64,000 nt of DNA from Ignavibacteria bacterium (GTDB lineage Bacteria > Bacteroidota > Ignavibacteria > Tepidaquicellales > Tepidaquicellaceae), in the NCBI GenBank assembly GCA_016710985.1, contig JADJTX010000002.1, positions 62,001-126,000 of the forward strand, written 5' to 3'. Position 1 is the stretch's first letter. The number at the start of each line of letters is the position of its first letter. This document shows, piece after piece, positions 18,243-27,686 of this stretch. Made by a program: the position numbers and the translations under genes. Under the pieces are notes generated by a model. The model was not told the origin of the DNA and did not search any database. It saw only the letters and a list, made by a program, of their open reading frames with translations.

Positions 18243-19310
18243 ATGACCATTAATTTCATTTTACCGTTTGCAGGGAATAAGCCGATTGGCGGCTTTAAGA
18301 TCGTCTATGAATATGCGAACAGGTTAGCTGAAAAAGGGCATATTGTGAATCTTATACATCCGTCTTATACATTTAAGGAGTCCGCTTTAAACAATACAAA
18401 ATACTTTCTGAGATATTATCAGAGAAAATTAGATAAAAGCTATAATCCTGACGGGTGGTTTCAGCTTGATCCGAAAGTGAATTCGCTGTGGATCAGGGAG
18501 ATCAGCAATGATAATGTCCCTGACGGAGATGTACTGATAGCAACTGCATGGAGAACCGTTACGTGTTCTCAAAATCTGGAACGCAGCAAAGGAGAGAAAT
18601 TCTATTTTATTCAGCATCATGAAACTTGGAATGGTCCTGAAGATGAGGTAAACGCTACGTGGAAAATGCCATTCAAAAAAATTGTAATATCGGGATGGCT
18701 GAAAGACATAGCAGACTCAATGGGGGAAAAAGCATATTACGTTCCGAATGCGTTTGATTTTTCCGAATTCGGAATTGATGTTCTGCCTGAAAACAGGGAC
18801 AGGAATAAAGTCATGATGCTCTACAATGATCTGGAGTTTAAAGGAAGTGAGTACGGCCTGCAAGCATTCAAAAAACTGAAGGCGGATTTTCCCGAACTCG
18901 AAATCACTCTTTTCGGAGTTCCTCAAAAACCCGATGGACTTCCAGGATGGATGAAGTATTATCAGACTCCTGAAAGGCTGCTGCTCAGAAAACTCTATAA
19001 TGACTCGTCCGTATTTTTAAGTCCGAGCTTAGCAGAAGGATTTCCTCTTCCTCCTGCCGAAGCAATGATGTGCGGAGCAGCACTTGCCTGTACTGACATA
19101 GGAGGTCACCGTGAGTATGCAAGAGATAACGAGACCGCAATTCTTTTTAAACCGAAAGACAGTGATGAAGTTGTGAATGCTCTGAAAAAATTACTTTCGG
19201 ATGATGAATCAAGAATTCGTTTAGCGTATAAAGGAAACGAATTCATAAAACAATTTACATGGGAAAAAGCCGTAAACAATTTTGAAAAAGTTCTGGAAAG
19301 CAATGAATGA
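18243..19310 (+). CDS. GT4-family glycosyltransferase
   Basis: A 355-residue cytoplasmic glycosyltransferase of the retaining GT-B type. The N-terminal Rossmann domain begins INFILPFAGNKPIGGFKIV with the usual Gly-rich loop. The C-terminal donor-binding domain has PSLAEGFPLPPAEAMMCG with the E-x7-E motif, then ACTDIGGHREYARDN. Donor and acceptor are unknown. It starts 87 bases after the flippase gene and overlaps the next gene by 8 bases, so the glycosyltransferases form one transcription unit. Confidence 0.87.
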   Translation: MTINFILPFAGNKPIGGFKIVYEYANRLAEKGHIVNLIHPSYTFKESALNNTKYFLRYYQRKLDKSYNPDGWFQLDPKVNSLWIREISNDNVPDGDVLIATAWRTVTCSQNLERSKGEKFYFIQHHETWNGPEDEVNATWKMPFKKIVISGWLKDIADSMGEKAYYVPNAFDFSEFGIDVLPENRDRNKVMMLYNDLEFKGSEYGLQAFKKLKADFPELEITLFGVPQKPDGLPGWMKYYQTPERLLLRKLYNDSSVFLSPSLAEGFPLPPAEAMMCGAALACTDIGGHREYARDNETAILFKPKDSDEVVNALKKLLSDDESRIRLAYKGNEFIKQFTWEKAVNNFEKVLESNE

Positions 19311-21585
19311 TTTTTTAAAAAATATAATCTCTCAAACGGGTAACGTAATATTCTTTTTTAAAAAGAAAGAGATCAAAAGAGAAAAGATAAATAAGATTTT
19401 AATAATATCACTTTATTTCAGAGGTGACGTGCTGTTCAATACAGTTGCAATTAAAATGCTGAAGAAAATTTTCCCTGATGCTGTGATTGATGTAATGGTA
19501 AAGTCGAGATCAAAAGAAGTGCCTGAAGGAAATCCAAACATTAACAGACTCATTGTTTTCGATGATATAAAAACCGCCGACTATAACGACAACCCGGAAC
19601 TTAAGCTTAAGGAAAAAATTAGCCTTCTGAAAAAGATTAGAAAAGAAAATTATGACCTTTGCATAGATTTTACAGGCAAATATTCAACCGCTTTGATTGC
19701 ACTGATAGGAGGATTCAGATACTCACTGGGTTTGAATTATAACGGGTTCGGTTTTTGTTATTCGAAACTTGTAAACATAAATACACAAAATACCAAAGGT
19801 CTTCTTTCTGAAAAATACCTAAACACTTTAAAAGAAGGTCTGGGAATTAATGAGAGTGAATGGTTAAAATTGAATACCGGCTTTGATAATAATTGCGAGA
19901 TCTTTCTCAGCCCTGCGGAAATGTCCGCAGCTGAAAATAAGCTGAACTCATTAAACCTTAACCCGGATAAACCTTTAGTTTGCATTCAGGTAACTGCAGG
20001 GTGGAAAGCAAAGGAATGGAATGAAAAAAACTATTCATCATTGATCAGTGAGCTGATTTATACAGATCATGAATTTGTATTGATCGGTTCGGACGATGAT
20101 AAAGAAATCAACTACAAAATACTGGATGCAGTATCTCCGGATCTTCGTAAACATTTTCTGTCATTACCATTAAAGATAAATGCTGCAATAATCAAAATGT
20201 TAGATCTGTTCATTGGAAGCGATTCAATAGGTCTTCATCTTGCAGGAGCGGTGGGAACACCTTCTATAGGGCTCTTCGGACCGACAAATCCTGATTTTTC
20301 AAATCCGAACGGAGACATTCATAAAGTCATTTATAAAAAGCTGACCTGCTCTGCGGGTGACAGCAGCCAGTACTGCACAAGGGATGCCGGCAAGAGCTGT
20401 CCGGATATTGAGTGCATGAGAAATATAAGCACAGGGGAAGTGTTGGAGAATGCAGAGTTTTTACTGAATAAATATTTTAATCAAAAAAAATTACTGCTTG
20501 AAAAAATCAAAGTGCTTCATATTTCACCGGATTCTGTAATTCATGGAACGGAACGACATATACTTTCAATATTGAAATATTCAGACAGGGAAGAATTTGA
20601 ACACTCTGTCGTAAACAGCAAGACAGAAGGCATATTCGGAAAAGATTCAAGAGCGCTTTATAAATTAATAAAAGAAGGAAAGTTCGACATAGTGCATTCA
20701 CATTTAAATTCATACGGCGGTATTATTGCAAAGCTTGCAGGAGCTCCGGCTGTAGTACATACAAGACACGGTGTGTTCTGGAGCGAGGACGAACTCAATA
20801 AAATTTCATTTACGGAAAAGTATTTTCAAAAGCTGAAATCAAAAATGTTTGACATGACGATTGCACTCGGGGAATATGAAAAGAAGACACTGACGGAAAA
20901 ATTTAATTATGATGAAAAAAAAATAGCTTCGACAATAAACGGTGTTGACATAGATGACATAAATGCAGGCGTAAATAAGCTTAAGACTAAAAAGGAGCTG
21001 TTTGGAACCGATGAGGATATCATAGTCGGGCTTGTCGGCAGGCTGGAAAAACAAAAAGGATTTGATTATTTACTTGATGCTGTAAGCTTAATCAAAGATA
21101 AGATTGATGGAATCAAATTTGTGATCATAGGAAACGGAAGCTTAAAGGATGAACTTATTGAGAAAAGAAACAGACTGGGGCTTGAAGATAAAATTCTATT
21201 TATTGAATATAAAAAAAACATTCTCGACTATGTTTACAATTTTGACATGATGGATCTCACATCATTATGGGAAGGACTTTCCTATGCAGTGCAGGAAGCA
21301 ATGGCATTGAGCAAACCGGTTATTGCGCTGACTTCACCGAATGTTTCGGGTGTAAAAGAAATAATTGTTAACGGAGAGACGGGATATCTTATTGAGTCCG
21401 ATTATGTAAATGAACTCGGAAAATACATACTCGTGCTTTCAAAAGACATTAACAGAAGATTAAAATTCGGCAGAGCTGCAAAGGAAAGAGAAAGTGAATT
21501 TTTTCCGGAATGGAGAACAGCAAGTGACATGGAGAACGTTTACCGTGAATTGTATAACACGAAATTCAGGAACGGTAAATTTTGA
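19303..21585 (+). CDS. Two-domain GT9-GT4 fusion glycosyltransferase
   Basis: A 760-residue fusion. Residues about 20-400 are a heptosyltransferase-like GT9 domain: LIISLYFRGDVLFNTVAIKM at the start, VCIQVTAGWKAKEWNEKNY, then GSDSIGLHLAGAVGTPSIGL and FGPTNP; a Cys-rich stretch (CSAGDSSQYC, CPDIEC) follows. From about 405 to 755 it is a GT4 domain with VGLVGRLEKQKGFDYLLDA and EGLSYAVQEAM (E-x7-E). It probably adds two sugars in sequence. I chose the ATG at 19303, which overlaps the previous stop; an in-frame ATG at 19282 would give 767 residues. Both halves keep family motifs, so it does not look like a decayed fusion. The next gene overlaps by four bases. Confidence 0.85.
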   Translation: MNDFLKNIISQTGNVIFFFKKKEIKREKINKILIISLYFRGDVLFNTVAIKMLKKIFPDAVIDVMVKSRSKEVPEGNPNINRLIVFDDIKTADYNDNPELKLKEKISLLKKIRKENYDLCIDFTGKYSTALIALIGGFRYSLGLNYNGFGFCYSKLVNINTQNTKGLLSEKYLNTLKEGLGINESEWLKLNTGFDNNCEIFLSPAEMSAAENKLNSLNLNPDKPLVCIQVTAGWKAKEWNEKNYSSLISELIYTDHEFVLIGSDDDKEINYKILDAVSPDLRKHFLSLPLKINAAIIKMLDLFIGSDSIGLHLAGAVGTPSIGLFGPTNPDFSNPNGDIHKVIYKKLTCSAGDSSQYCTRDAGKSCPDIECMRNISTGEVLENAEFLLNKYFNQKKLLLEKIKVLHISPDSVIHGTERHILSILKYSDREEFEHSVVNSKTEGIFGKDSRALYKLIKEGKFDIVHSHLNSYGGIIAKLAGAPAVVHTRHGVFWSEDELNKISFTEKYFQKLKSKMFDMTIALGEYEKKTLTEKFNYDEKKIASTINGVDIDDINAGVNKLKTKKELFGTDEDIIVGLVGRLEKQKGFDYLLDAVSLIKDKIDGIKFVIIGNGSLKDELIEKRNRLGLEDKILFIEYKKNILDYVYNFDMMDLTSLWEGLSYAVQEAMALSKPVIALTSPNVSGVKEIIVNGETGYLIESDYVNELGKYILVLSKDINRRLKFGRAAKERESEFFPEWRTASDMENVYRELYNTKFRNGKF

Positions 21586-22790
21586 AGATACTTTTTATAT
21601 CATACGATTTTCCCTATCCGCCATCGGGCGGATCTATAAGCAGAGATTACAATCTGATAAAACAGCTTTCCAAAAACCATGAGCTGTACTGGATCAACAG
21701 AACAATAAGAGGTGAAATAAAACAGGAGTATAAAGACGAGATGAAAAAATATTTTAAAGAAATGAAAATCATAGAGTGGAATTATGATCAGAGCCCTGCC
21801 GGTTTGCTGGAGAGTCTTGTAACAAAGACACCTTACATTATCAAAAGATTTGAATCCGAAGAGATGAAGAATTTTGTAAGTGAAACTATCAAAAGAAATA
21901 ACTTTGATCTTATCTTATGCGATCACATTTATTTATCTCAGTACATTCCTGACAGCATTACCGGAAAGATACCTGTAATACCGAACAATGAAGATTGCGG
22001 TTTTACTTATTATAAAAGAATGACTGAGAATTCAGGTTTTGCGCGGAGTCTTTACGCCGGTTCGCAATGGAAGAAGCTGCTGAATTATGAAATAGAAGTT
22101 TTGAAGAAATACAAAGTTTATATCACTACTTCCGGAAAGGAAAAAGAACTGATCTCTGAATACTATAATGAAGCAGAGATTGGTGTGATAGAAAACGGAG
22201 TTGACACGGAATACTTTTCAGAGCGGGAAAGAACAGATCTCAATCCCAATATAGTTTTTACTGCGTGGTTCAAATACTATCCGAATGCTGTTGCTGCAAT
22301 TGATTTTGTAAATAAGATCTTTCCAAAAATAAAAAAAGAAATTCCCGGTATAAAATTTTATATAGTAGGAAAAGAACCGCCTCAGAAAGTAAAAGATCTT
22401 GAAAAAACAGAAGGTGTGATCGTAACAGGATTTGTAGATGATATAAGAAAATATCTTGCAAACGCCGATGCAGCCGTAATACCGTTGCAGATCGGCGGCG
22501 GTACACGGCTCAAAATACTCGAAGCGATGTCAATGAAGATCCCGGTTGTGTCAACTGTATTGGGAGCCGAAGGTCTTGAAGTCGAAGACGGAAAAAATAT
22601 TCTCATTGCCCGTAATGACGATGAATTTGCGAAGAAGGTAATCGAGATCATAACGAACAAAAATCTGTCGAAACAATTGGCAGACAACGGCAGAATACTT
22701 ATGGAGAAAAAATATGACTGGGATAAGATCGGAGTAAGGCTTAATGATTTTATTAATGCATTTGTAAAAAATTTCAACGCGATAAAATGA
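21582..22790 (+). CDS. GT4-family glycosyltransferase
   Basis: A 402-residue glycosyltransferase. It begins ILFISYDFPYPPSGGSISRD with the N-terminal Gly-rich loop and, like the gene at 23803, resembles the TIGR03087 group of sugar transferases found in PEP-CTERM and EPS loci. The donor domain has VVFTAWFKYYPNAVAAIDFV, FYIVGKEPPQKV, TGFVDDIRKYLANADAAVIP and GGGTRLKILEAMSMKIPVV. The TTG start overlaps the stop of the fusion gene, and its own TGA overlaps the ATG of the GT2 gene, so translation is coupled on both sides. Sugar specificity is unknown. Confidence 0.87.
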   Translation: MKILFISYDFPYPPSGGSISRDYNLIKQLSKNHELYWINRTIRGEIKQEYKDEMKKYFKEMKIIEWNYDQSPAGLLESLVTKTPYIIKRFESEEMKNFVSETIKRNNFDLILCDHIYLSQYIPDSITGKIPVIPNNEDCGFTYYKRMTENSGFARSLYAGSQWKKLLNYEIEVLKKYKVYITTSGKEKELISEYYNEAEIGVIENGVDTEYFSERERTDLNPNIVFTAWFKYYPNAVAAIDFVNKIFPKIKKEIPGIKFYIVGKEPPQKVKDLEKTEGVIVTGFVDDIRKYLANADAAVIPLQIGGGTRLKILEAMSMKIPVVSTVLGAEGLEVEDGKNILIARNDDEFAKKVIEIITNKNLSKQLADNGRILMEKKYDWDKIGVRLNDFINAFVKNFNAIK

Positions 22791-23599
22791 AATACGATCT
22801 GCTCATACAAATCATAAATTATAATACTAAAAAATACCTGGCGGTCTGTCTTGAGAGTTTATTCAATGATCTGAATGATTCCGGAATTAATTACAAAGTA
22901 ATAGTTCTTGATAACAACTCGAATGACAACCTTGAAGAACTTGAGAAGATTTATGCGGACAAAAGCATTTCATTTCATTATTCAAAAAAAAATCTTGGCT
23001 TTGGCGGCGGACATAATTTTATTTCGGCTCTTGAGGAAAGTAAATACATACTCATTCTAAATTCCGACATAAAATTCATTGAGAAGGATTCAGTCCGCAG
23101 ATTACTTGATACACTGACATCATCAAAAATTTATAAGGTATCGGGACCAAAATTAGTTGAAGAAGACCTGGCTCAGCAGAGATTTGATCACGGGGAATTA
23201 CGCGGGATAGTTTCGTGGGTAAAAAACAATTACGGTTCATCTTACTGGAAACCGCGTGAGAAACCGGTTGAAGCAGCCTGGGTGTCCGGAGCTGTCTTTC
23301 TGATCGAAACGGACTTATACAGGAAAGTAAAAGGATTTGATGAAAATTTCTTTTTGTACAAAGAAGAGGAAGATCTTTGTAAAAGAATAAGAACCGAAGG
23401 CGAGAAGATACTCTATGATCCGGCAGTGAGTGTAATGCATTACGGACATGTAGTTGCAAAAAGAAGCGAGCACTTTTCAAACTCCATGAACTATTATTTA
23501 GATAAACACTTCCGTGATAATTTAAGCTACAAGGTTTTGCACGCTTTTAAGGTGTTTAAAGATATTGCTTTACACGGAAAAGTAAAAGAAAGAAGATAA
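22787..23599 (+). CDS. GT2-family glycosyltransferase
   Basis: A 270-residue GT-A glycosyltransferase. It shows IINYNTKKYLAVCLESLF at the N-terminus, the VLDNNSNDN loop, NLGFGGGHNF, the DxD-equivalent LNSDIKF, WVSGAVFLIETDLY and FFLYKEEEDLCKRI with the catalytic acidic residues. It resembles the rhamnosyltransferase (WbbL-like) branch, but the donor cannot be assigned. It overlaps the upstream gene by four bases. The 203 bases after it (to 23802) contain a 16-codon frame (23599) and a 39-codon frame (23613-23732). Neither is convincing. Confidence 0.87.
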   Translation: MKYDLLIQIINYNTKKYLAVCLESLFNDLNDSGINYKVIVLDNNSNDNLEELEKIYADKSISFHYSKKNLGFGGGHNFISALEESKYILILNSDIKFIEKDSVRRLLDTLTSSKIYKVSGPKLVEEDLAQQRFDHGELRGIVSWVKNNYGSSYWKPREKPVEAAWVSGAVFLIETDLYRKVKGFDENFFLYKEEEDLCKRIRTEGEKILYDPAVSVMHYGHVVAKRSEHFSNSMNYYLDKHFRDNLSYKVLHAFKVFKDIALHGKVKERR

Positions 23600-23789
23600 T
23601 GAAGGTAATAACATGGTTAACCGGAGTAAATTTTTTAACCAAGGCGTGATAGGTATCATAAATATTACTGACTTTGGTCATACTCACATATTCCGGGAGC
23701 GCATAAATTTACAAATGTTAAAATTCATCTAACAGAGTTTACAAATAATTTTATTAACTTAATTTTGAAAAATAATATACCGTTTTTTA

Positions 23790-23796
23790 AAGGAGA
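23790..23796 (+). promoter_or_regulatory. Strong Shine-Dalgarno (AAGGAGA) before the last glycosyltransferase gene
   Basis: AAGGAGA ends six bases before the ATG at 23803. Most starts in this window lack a good Shine-Dalgarno, so this gene may be translated more strongly than its neighbours, or may have been acquired separately. Confidence 0.6.
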
Positions 23797-23802
23797 AAAA
23801 AT

Positions 23803-25026
23803 ATGAACATTCTTTTTGTAGCAAACAGGTTTCCATATCCGCCATTCCGAGGTGACAAGCTGAAAATTTTCAACCTGGCAAAGCAGCTAAGCAAAAAACA
23901 TAATCTGAATCTCATCACATTCATTCAGGATAAAAATGATTATGCATATATTGACGATCTGAAGGAATATTTTAATGAAATTGAAGTTGTTTATTTGTCA
24001 AAATTTCAGTCTGCGGTCAATTGTCTTGCAAATTTATTTTCTTCAAAGCCCATGCAGATACATTATTTCCGGTCGCATATGTTTGAGAAGCTGGTGAATG
24101 ACTTTATTTCAAGACAAAGTATAGACGTCATTCATACACAGCATTTGAGAATGGCGCAGTATACTTACCATATTCAGAATATCCCGACTGTGCTGGACCT
24201 GCCTGATGCCTATTCGCTTTATTGGAAAAGAAGATCAATGCTGTGCGGAAATTATTTTAAAAAAAAGTTTGGTATGATTGAACATAAGAAAGTTCTTAAA
24301 TACGAAAGTATCATTAAAAATTTTGATATGACGCTTGTATGCTCTGAAGAAGATAAGTCACTTCTTGAGAAGGAACACAAGTATGACAATCTTAACATTC
24401 TCCCAAATGGCATAGACACATCTACTTTTCAATCCGATTATCACGACTACAGTATCAATAACCGAATTATCTTTACGGGTAACATGGATTATTTCCCAAA
24501 TTCCGACGCGGCAGTTTATTTTTCTAAAGAGATCTTTCCGGAAATTTTAAATAAACACCCCCATGTAAAATTTTATATTGTCGGGCAGAAACCTCCGAAA
24601 AAAGTTCTGGATCTTCAGTCTGAAAACATTATCGTTACAGGATTTGTAAATTCAATCGCGGATGAATACAGGACAAGTTCAATTGCCGTATCCCCCGTAA
24701 GAGTGGGCGCAGGGACATTAAACAAAGTCCTTGAGCCGATGGCAATGGGAATTCCTGTTGTTTCATCACCGATTGGTTTCGAAGGTATCGGAGCTTTGCA
24801 CGGTGAGGAAATAATTCTGGCAAATAATAAAAGAGAGTTTATAGATTCAGTCATAAATCTATTATCTGATCAGAGTTACAGACAGCATATTGGTGAAGGC
24901 GGTAAAAATCTTGTTACTCAAAAATTCAGCTGGGACAAAGTCTCAGATCAGCTAGAAAGTTACTTTTATCAGATCTGCGGAAATAAAGAGAGCGTTCATC
25001 CTCATACACTACAAAAAGCTGTTTAG
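23803..25026 (+). CDS. TIGR03087-like GT4 glycosyltransferase
   Basis: A 407-residue glycosyltransferase. It begins ILFVANRFPYPPFRGDKLKI, close to the start of TIGR03087 (sugar transferase, PEP-CTERM/EpsH1 associated). The HTQHLRMAQY segment (near 108), VLDLPDAYSLYWKRR and the C-terminal VGAGTLNKVLEPMAMGIPVV are also typical. No PEP-CTERM sorting genes are visible in the window. It is separated from the operon by about 200 bases and has its own strong ribosome site, so it may be transcribed separately. Its TAG stop opens the 7-bp array at 25024. Confidence 0.85.
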   Translation: MNILFVANRFPYPPFRGDKLKIFNLAKQLSKKHNLNLITFIQDKNDYAYIDDLKEYFNEIEVVYLSKFQSAVNCLANLFSSKPMQIHYFRSHMFEKLVNDFISRQSIDVIHTQHLRMAQYTYHIQNIPTVLDLPDAYSLYWKRRSMLCGNYFKKKFGMIEHKKVLKYESIIKNFDMTLVCSEEDKSLLEKEHKYDNLNILPNGIDTSTFQSDYHDYSINNRIIFTGNMDYFPNSDAAVYFSKEIFPEILNKHPHVKFYIVGQKPPKKVLDLQSENIIVTGFVNSIADEYRTSSIAVSPVRVGAGTLNKVLEPMAMGIPVVSSPIGFEGIGALHGEEIILANNKREFIDSVINLLSDQSYRQHIGEGGKNLVTQKFSWDKVSDQLESYFYQICGNKESVHPHTLQKAV

Positions 25027-25086
25027 AGAAATGAGCAATGAACAATGAATAATAAACAATTAGTAATTAGCAATTAATAATTACCT
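25024..25086 (+). repeat. 7-bp periodic array after a glycosyltransferase stop codon
   Basis: Nine heptamers in one register: TAGAGAA, ATGAGCA, ATGAACA, ATGAATA, ATAAACA, ATTAGTA, ATTAGCA, ATTAATA, ATTACCT. The register can be extended back to the stop codon, but the first unit itself matches poorly. The unit drifts from ATGARCA to ATTAGCA. No clear inverted half is seen. Confidence 0.75.
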
Positions 25087-25176
25087 GTCCTACCTAATCT
25101 CCTCAAAAATAATTATATTTACAGGTAAACCTTTTTTAATCCACTGGCATCTTATTAATGAATCGTAAATAACAGC

Positions 25177-25740
25177 ATGAGCTCATCAGCAGTTTCATTA
25201 AACCTAATAGTTAAAAATCCCGATGAAGATTTCAAGCTTGTCGAGCAGGCAATCGGAGGAAGCAATGAAGCCTTCAAAGAACTTTTCATGAAGAATGTCA
25301 CACGTGTTCATTCACTTTGTCTGAGAATTTCAGCTGATGTACAGATTGCAGAAGATCTGACTCAGGAAGTTTTCATTAAAGCATGGGAAAAGCTGAATAC
25401 TTTTAAATTCGAGAGTAAATTTTCTTCATGGCTTCACAGCATTGCCGTAAATCAATTTCTTATGCACCTCCGGAGCGACAAAAGAAATACTGAAAAGGTC
25501 AGCGAACTGAATAAAGAAGTTTTTCAGTCAATTGACTCAAAACCTCCGGAAGATTTTAGAATAGACCTTCAAAAAGCTGTAGATAAATTACCCGGGCAGG
25601 CGAGGACAGTGCTGGTTTTACATGATATCGAAGGCTATAAACACAGTGAAATTTCAGAAATGATGGGAATACAGACAGGGACTTCAAAAGCCCATCTTCA
25701 TAAAGCAAGAAAAATTTTAAGAAAGGAGCTTTCAAAATGA
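25177..25740 (+). CDS. ECF-type RNA polymerase sigma factor
   Basis: A 187-residue sigma-70 family factor of the extracytoplasmic function type. Region 2 (about 36-100) has the core-binding and -10 melting parts: DVQIAEDLTQEVFIKAWEKL and FSSWLHSIAVNQFLMHLR. Region 4 (about 128-185) has LPGQARTVLVLHDIEGY, then the helix-turn-helix HSEISEMMGIQTGTSKAHLH. Its TGA overlaps the ATG of the anti-sigma gene, the usual coupled pair. The promoter it recognises is not evident. ATG start at 25177. Confidence 0.92.
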   Translation: MSSSAVSLNLIVKNPDEDFKLVEQAIGGSNEAFKELFMKNVTRVHSLCLRISADVQIAEDLTQEVFIKAWEKLNTFKFESKFSSWLHSIAVNQFLMHLRSDKRNTEKVSELNKEVFQSIDSKPPEDFRIDLQKAVDKLPGQARTVLVLHDIEGYKHSEISEMMGIQTGTSKAHLHKARKILRKELSK

Positions 25741-27479
25741 AGAATGATAATTATAATGAATCAAGAATTAACTTAAGTCAATGCGAGCAAACCGAATTAC
25801 TCATTGACGAACATATTGAAGGAATGATCTCTTTGAAGGATAAGGATGTTATGGATGAACATCTCGCAAATTGTGATGCCTGTTCAGATTATCTGAAAGA
25901 AACATCTCTACTTGTTAAAAATCTTAGCTCTCTGCCGGCAGTTGCTTTAAATCTTTCCGCACAAAATAAAAATGATATGTGGAGCCGTGTCGAATCTAAA
26001 ATTGATTCGGATAAATATAAAAACGAAAATTCAAGGAAAACAGAAATCACTTCTTCCGGCGATACGGACCGGAACAACTTTTTTTTCAAATACCGGTATA
26101 TCATTTCTGGGTGTGCCGCTATACTTGTCCTGATATTCATTATTTATGGGGTGAAGAACATGAAAATTGAGAATGACCGTTTGTCACAGCAAAGTGCTTT
26201 CGGTTTCGGAAATTACTGGAAAGTCTCGAACTTACAGGGAAATTCTCAGATTGGTGATGTAGCTATGGGTAATAATGACAGCATTAAAGAAGGACAGTGG
26301 ATACAAACAAATTATAATTCACGGGCAGAACTTGTAATAGCTGATATTGGAAAAGTCATCATTGAGCCTAATTCAAAAGTTGTATTCTTGAAAAGTAAAG
26401 AAGGTGACAACAGGATCCTTGTCGAATACGGAACTATCAATACGGATATGAATCCAAATGCGAAGAGCTTTTTTGTTGAAATGCCATCGGCAGTAGCAAC
26501 AGATAACGGGGGATCATATACATTAACAATTGATTCGACGGGTGACGGACTGGTATATGTAAAATCCGGGAAAGTTGAAATAGAATCGCAAAACAAGGAA
26601 GCGATCATACCGGCAGGAATGTTGGTTTTAACAAAGAAGGATATTGGAGTTGGAACTCCTTTTAATGAAAGCTCATCTGCAAAATTCAAAAATGCACTTT
26701 TCAATTTTGATTTTGGTAATTGCGCTGGCGCCTGTGTTGCAACTTTGCTGAATAATGCCAGGATGTCCGATGCTGTTACTCTTGTAAATCTGATTCCGAA
26801 TGTGGAGAAGGAATATTCTGATCAGGTATATACAAAACTTGCAACTTTTGTCGCTCCTCCTAAGCCTGTTCCTTCTGACAGCATTCCGTTTTTAAATGAA
26901 GAAGAATTAAATCAATGGATTGAAAAAATACAGGTTGAAGTCCAGCAAAATGTGGAAAAGAGCATGAAGGATGTGGAAAAAAGTCTTGAACAAATAAATA
27001 ATGCCGAATATTTCAATGAGGAATCATTGAAAGATCTTGAAGACTTTGCAAAGAACTGGAATTTTCAGATTAAAACTTCTCCTGAAGGAACTTATGTTTG
27101 GGAAGAAGATTCTTTAGGTTTTGACAAAGAGCAGTTCAAAAAAGACATGGAAGAAATGAAACAGGATATAGAAGAATATAAAAAATTTAACAAAGAACAA
27201 TTAAAAGAAGATATGGAAGAGCTGAAGGAAGATCTTAAGGAAATGAAAATTGAATTAAAGGAAAATTTGAATATGAATAACGAAGAATTGAAGAAAGAAC
27301 TTGAGAAGGCTAATGAGGAGATGAGAAAGGCAATGAAAGAAGTTGAAAAGATCAATATTCCGGATTCGGTTCGTCGTAAAATTAAAGTAAATTCAAAAGA
27401 CGGATTTGAATATATCGAAACACCTGAAGTCCAGGAATCTCCTGTAACACCGGAGACTCCTGAATCTGAAGCTAAATAA
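25737..27479 (+). CDS. Anti-sigma factor with FecR-like domain and long coiled-coil tail
   Basis: A 580-residue membrane protein translated together with the sigma gene. Residues 15-60 form a zinc-finger anti-sigma domain with the HxxxCxxC motif EHLANCDACSDYL (His42, Cys46, Cys49). One transmembrane segment lies near 121-138. The extracytoplasmic part has a FecR-like beta domain (about 180-300, GQWIQTNYNSRAELVIADIG, DGLVYVKSGKVEIES). The C-terminal 190 residues are a highly charged Glu/Lys coiled coil (QLKEDMEELKEDLKEMKIEL) ending in a Pro/Thr-rich tail. The coiled coil is much longer than in typical FecR anti-sigma proteins and may be a sensor or oligomerisation arm. A terminator hairpin follows. 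Confidence 0.85.
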   Translation: MKNDNYNESRINLSQCEQTELLIDEHIEGMISLKDKDVMDEHLANCDACSDYLKETSLLVKNLSSLPAVALNLSAQNKNDMWSRVESKIDSDKYKNENSRKTEITSSGDTDRNNFFFKYRYIISGCAAILVLIFIIYGVKNMKIENDRLSQQSAFGFGNYWKVSNLQGNSQIGDVAMGNNDSIKEGQWIQTNYNSRAELVIADIGKVIIEPNSKVVFLKSKEGDNRILVEYGTINTDMNPNAKSFFVEMPSAVATDNGGSYTLTIDSTGDGLVYVKSGKVEIESQNKEAIIPAGMLVLTKKDIGVGTPFNESSSAKFKNALFNFDFGNCAGACVATLLNNARMSDAVTLVNLIPNVEKEYSDQVYTKLATFVAPPKPVPSDSIPFLNEEELNQWIEKIQVEVQQNVEKSMKDVEKSLEQINNAEYFNEESLKDLEDFAKNWNFQIKTSPEGTYVWEEDSLGFDKEQFKKDMEEMKQDIEEYKKFNKEQLKEDMEELKEDLKEMKIELKENLNMNNEELKKELEKANEEMRKAMKEVEKINIPDSVRRKIKVNSKDGFEYIETPEVQESPVTPETPESEAK

Positions 27480-27513
27480 ATATTTATTCTTATTTAATAT
27501 TCAGGTTAATTTT

Positions 27514-27550
27514 ATGCCGGACCTCATATAAGCTGAGGTGCGGCATTTTA
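27514..27550 (+). terminator. Intrinsic terminator after the sigma/anti-sigma pair
   Basis: The inverted repeat ATGCCG-ACCTCA (27514-27526) and TGAGGT-CGGCAT (27534-27546) forms a 12-bp stem with a single G-G mismatch and a short loop, followed by TTTTA. It lies 35 bases after the anti-sigma stop. Confidence 0.75.
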
Positions 27551-27686
27551 AATTACTCCCGTATCTCCGATCATTTCATACCTGACTTTGAAATAACACG
27601 ATTTAACACGATTCAGCATTTATAAAATAATTGTATGTATAAGAAATAATCTTTAGTTTGCAACTAAAATTTTAACCCTTCGGCTA

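Noticed and set aside
23599..23732. Small frames of 16 and 39 codons between two glycosyltransferase genes
   Set aside because: No recognisable protein features and no ribosome site; could be chance in a spacer.
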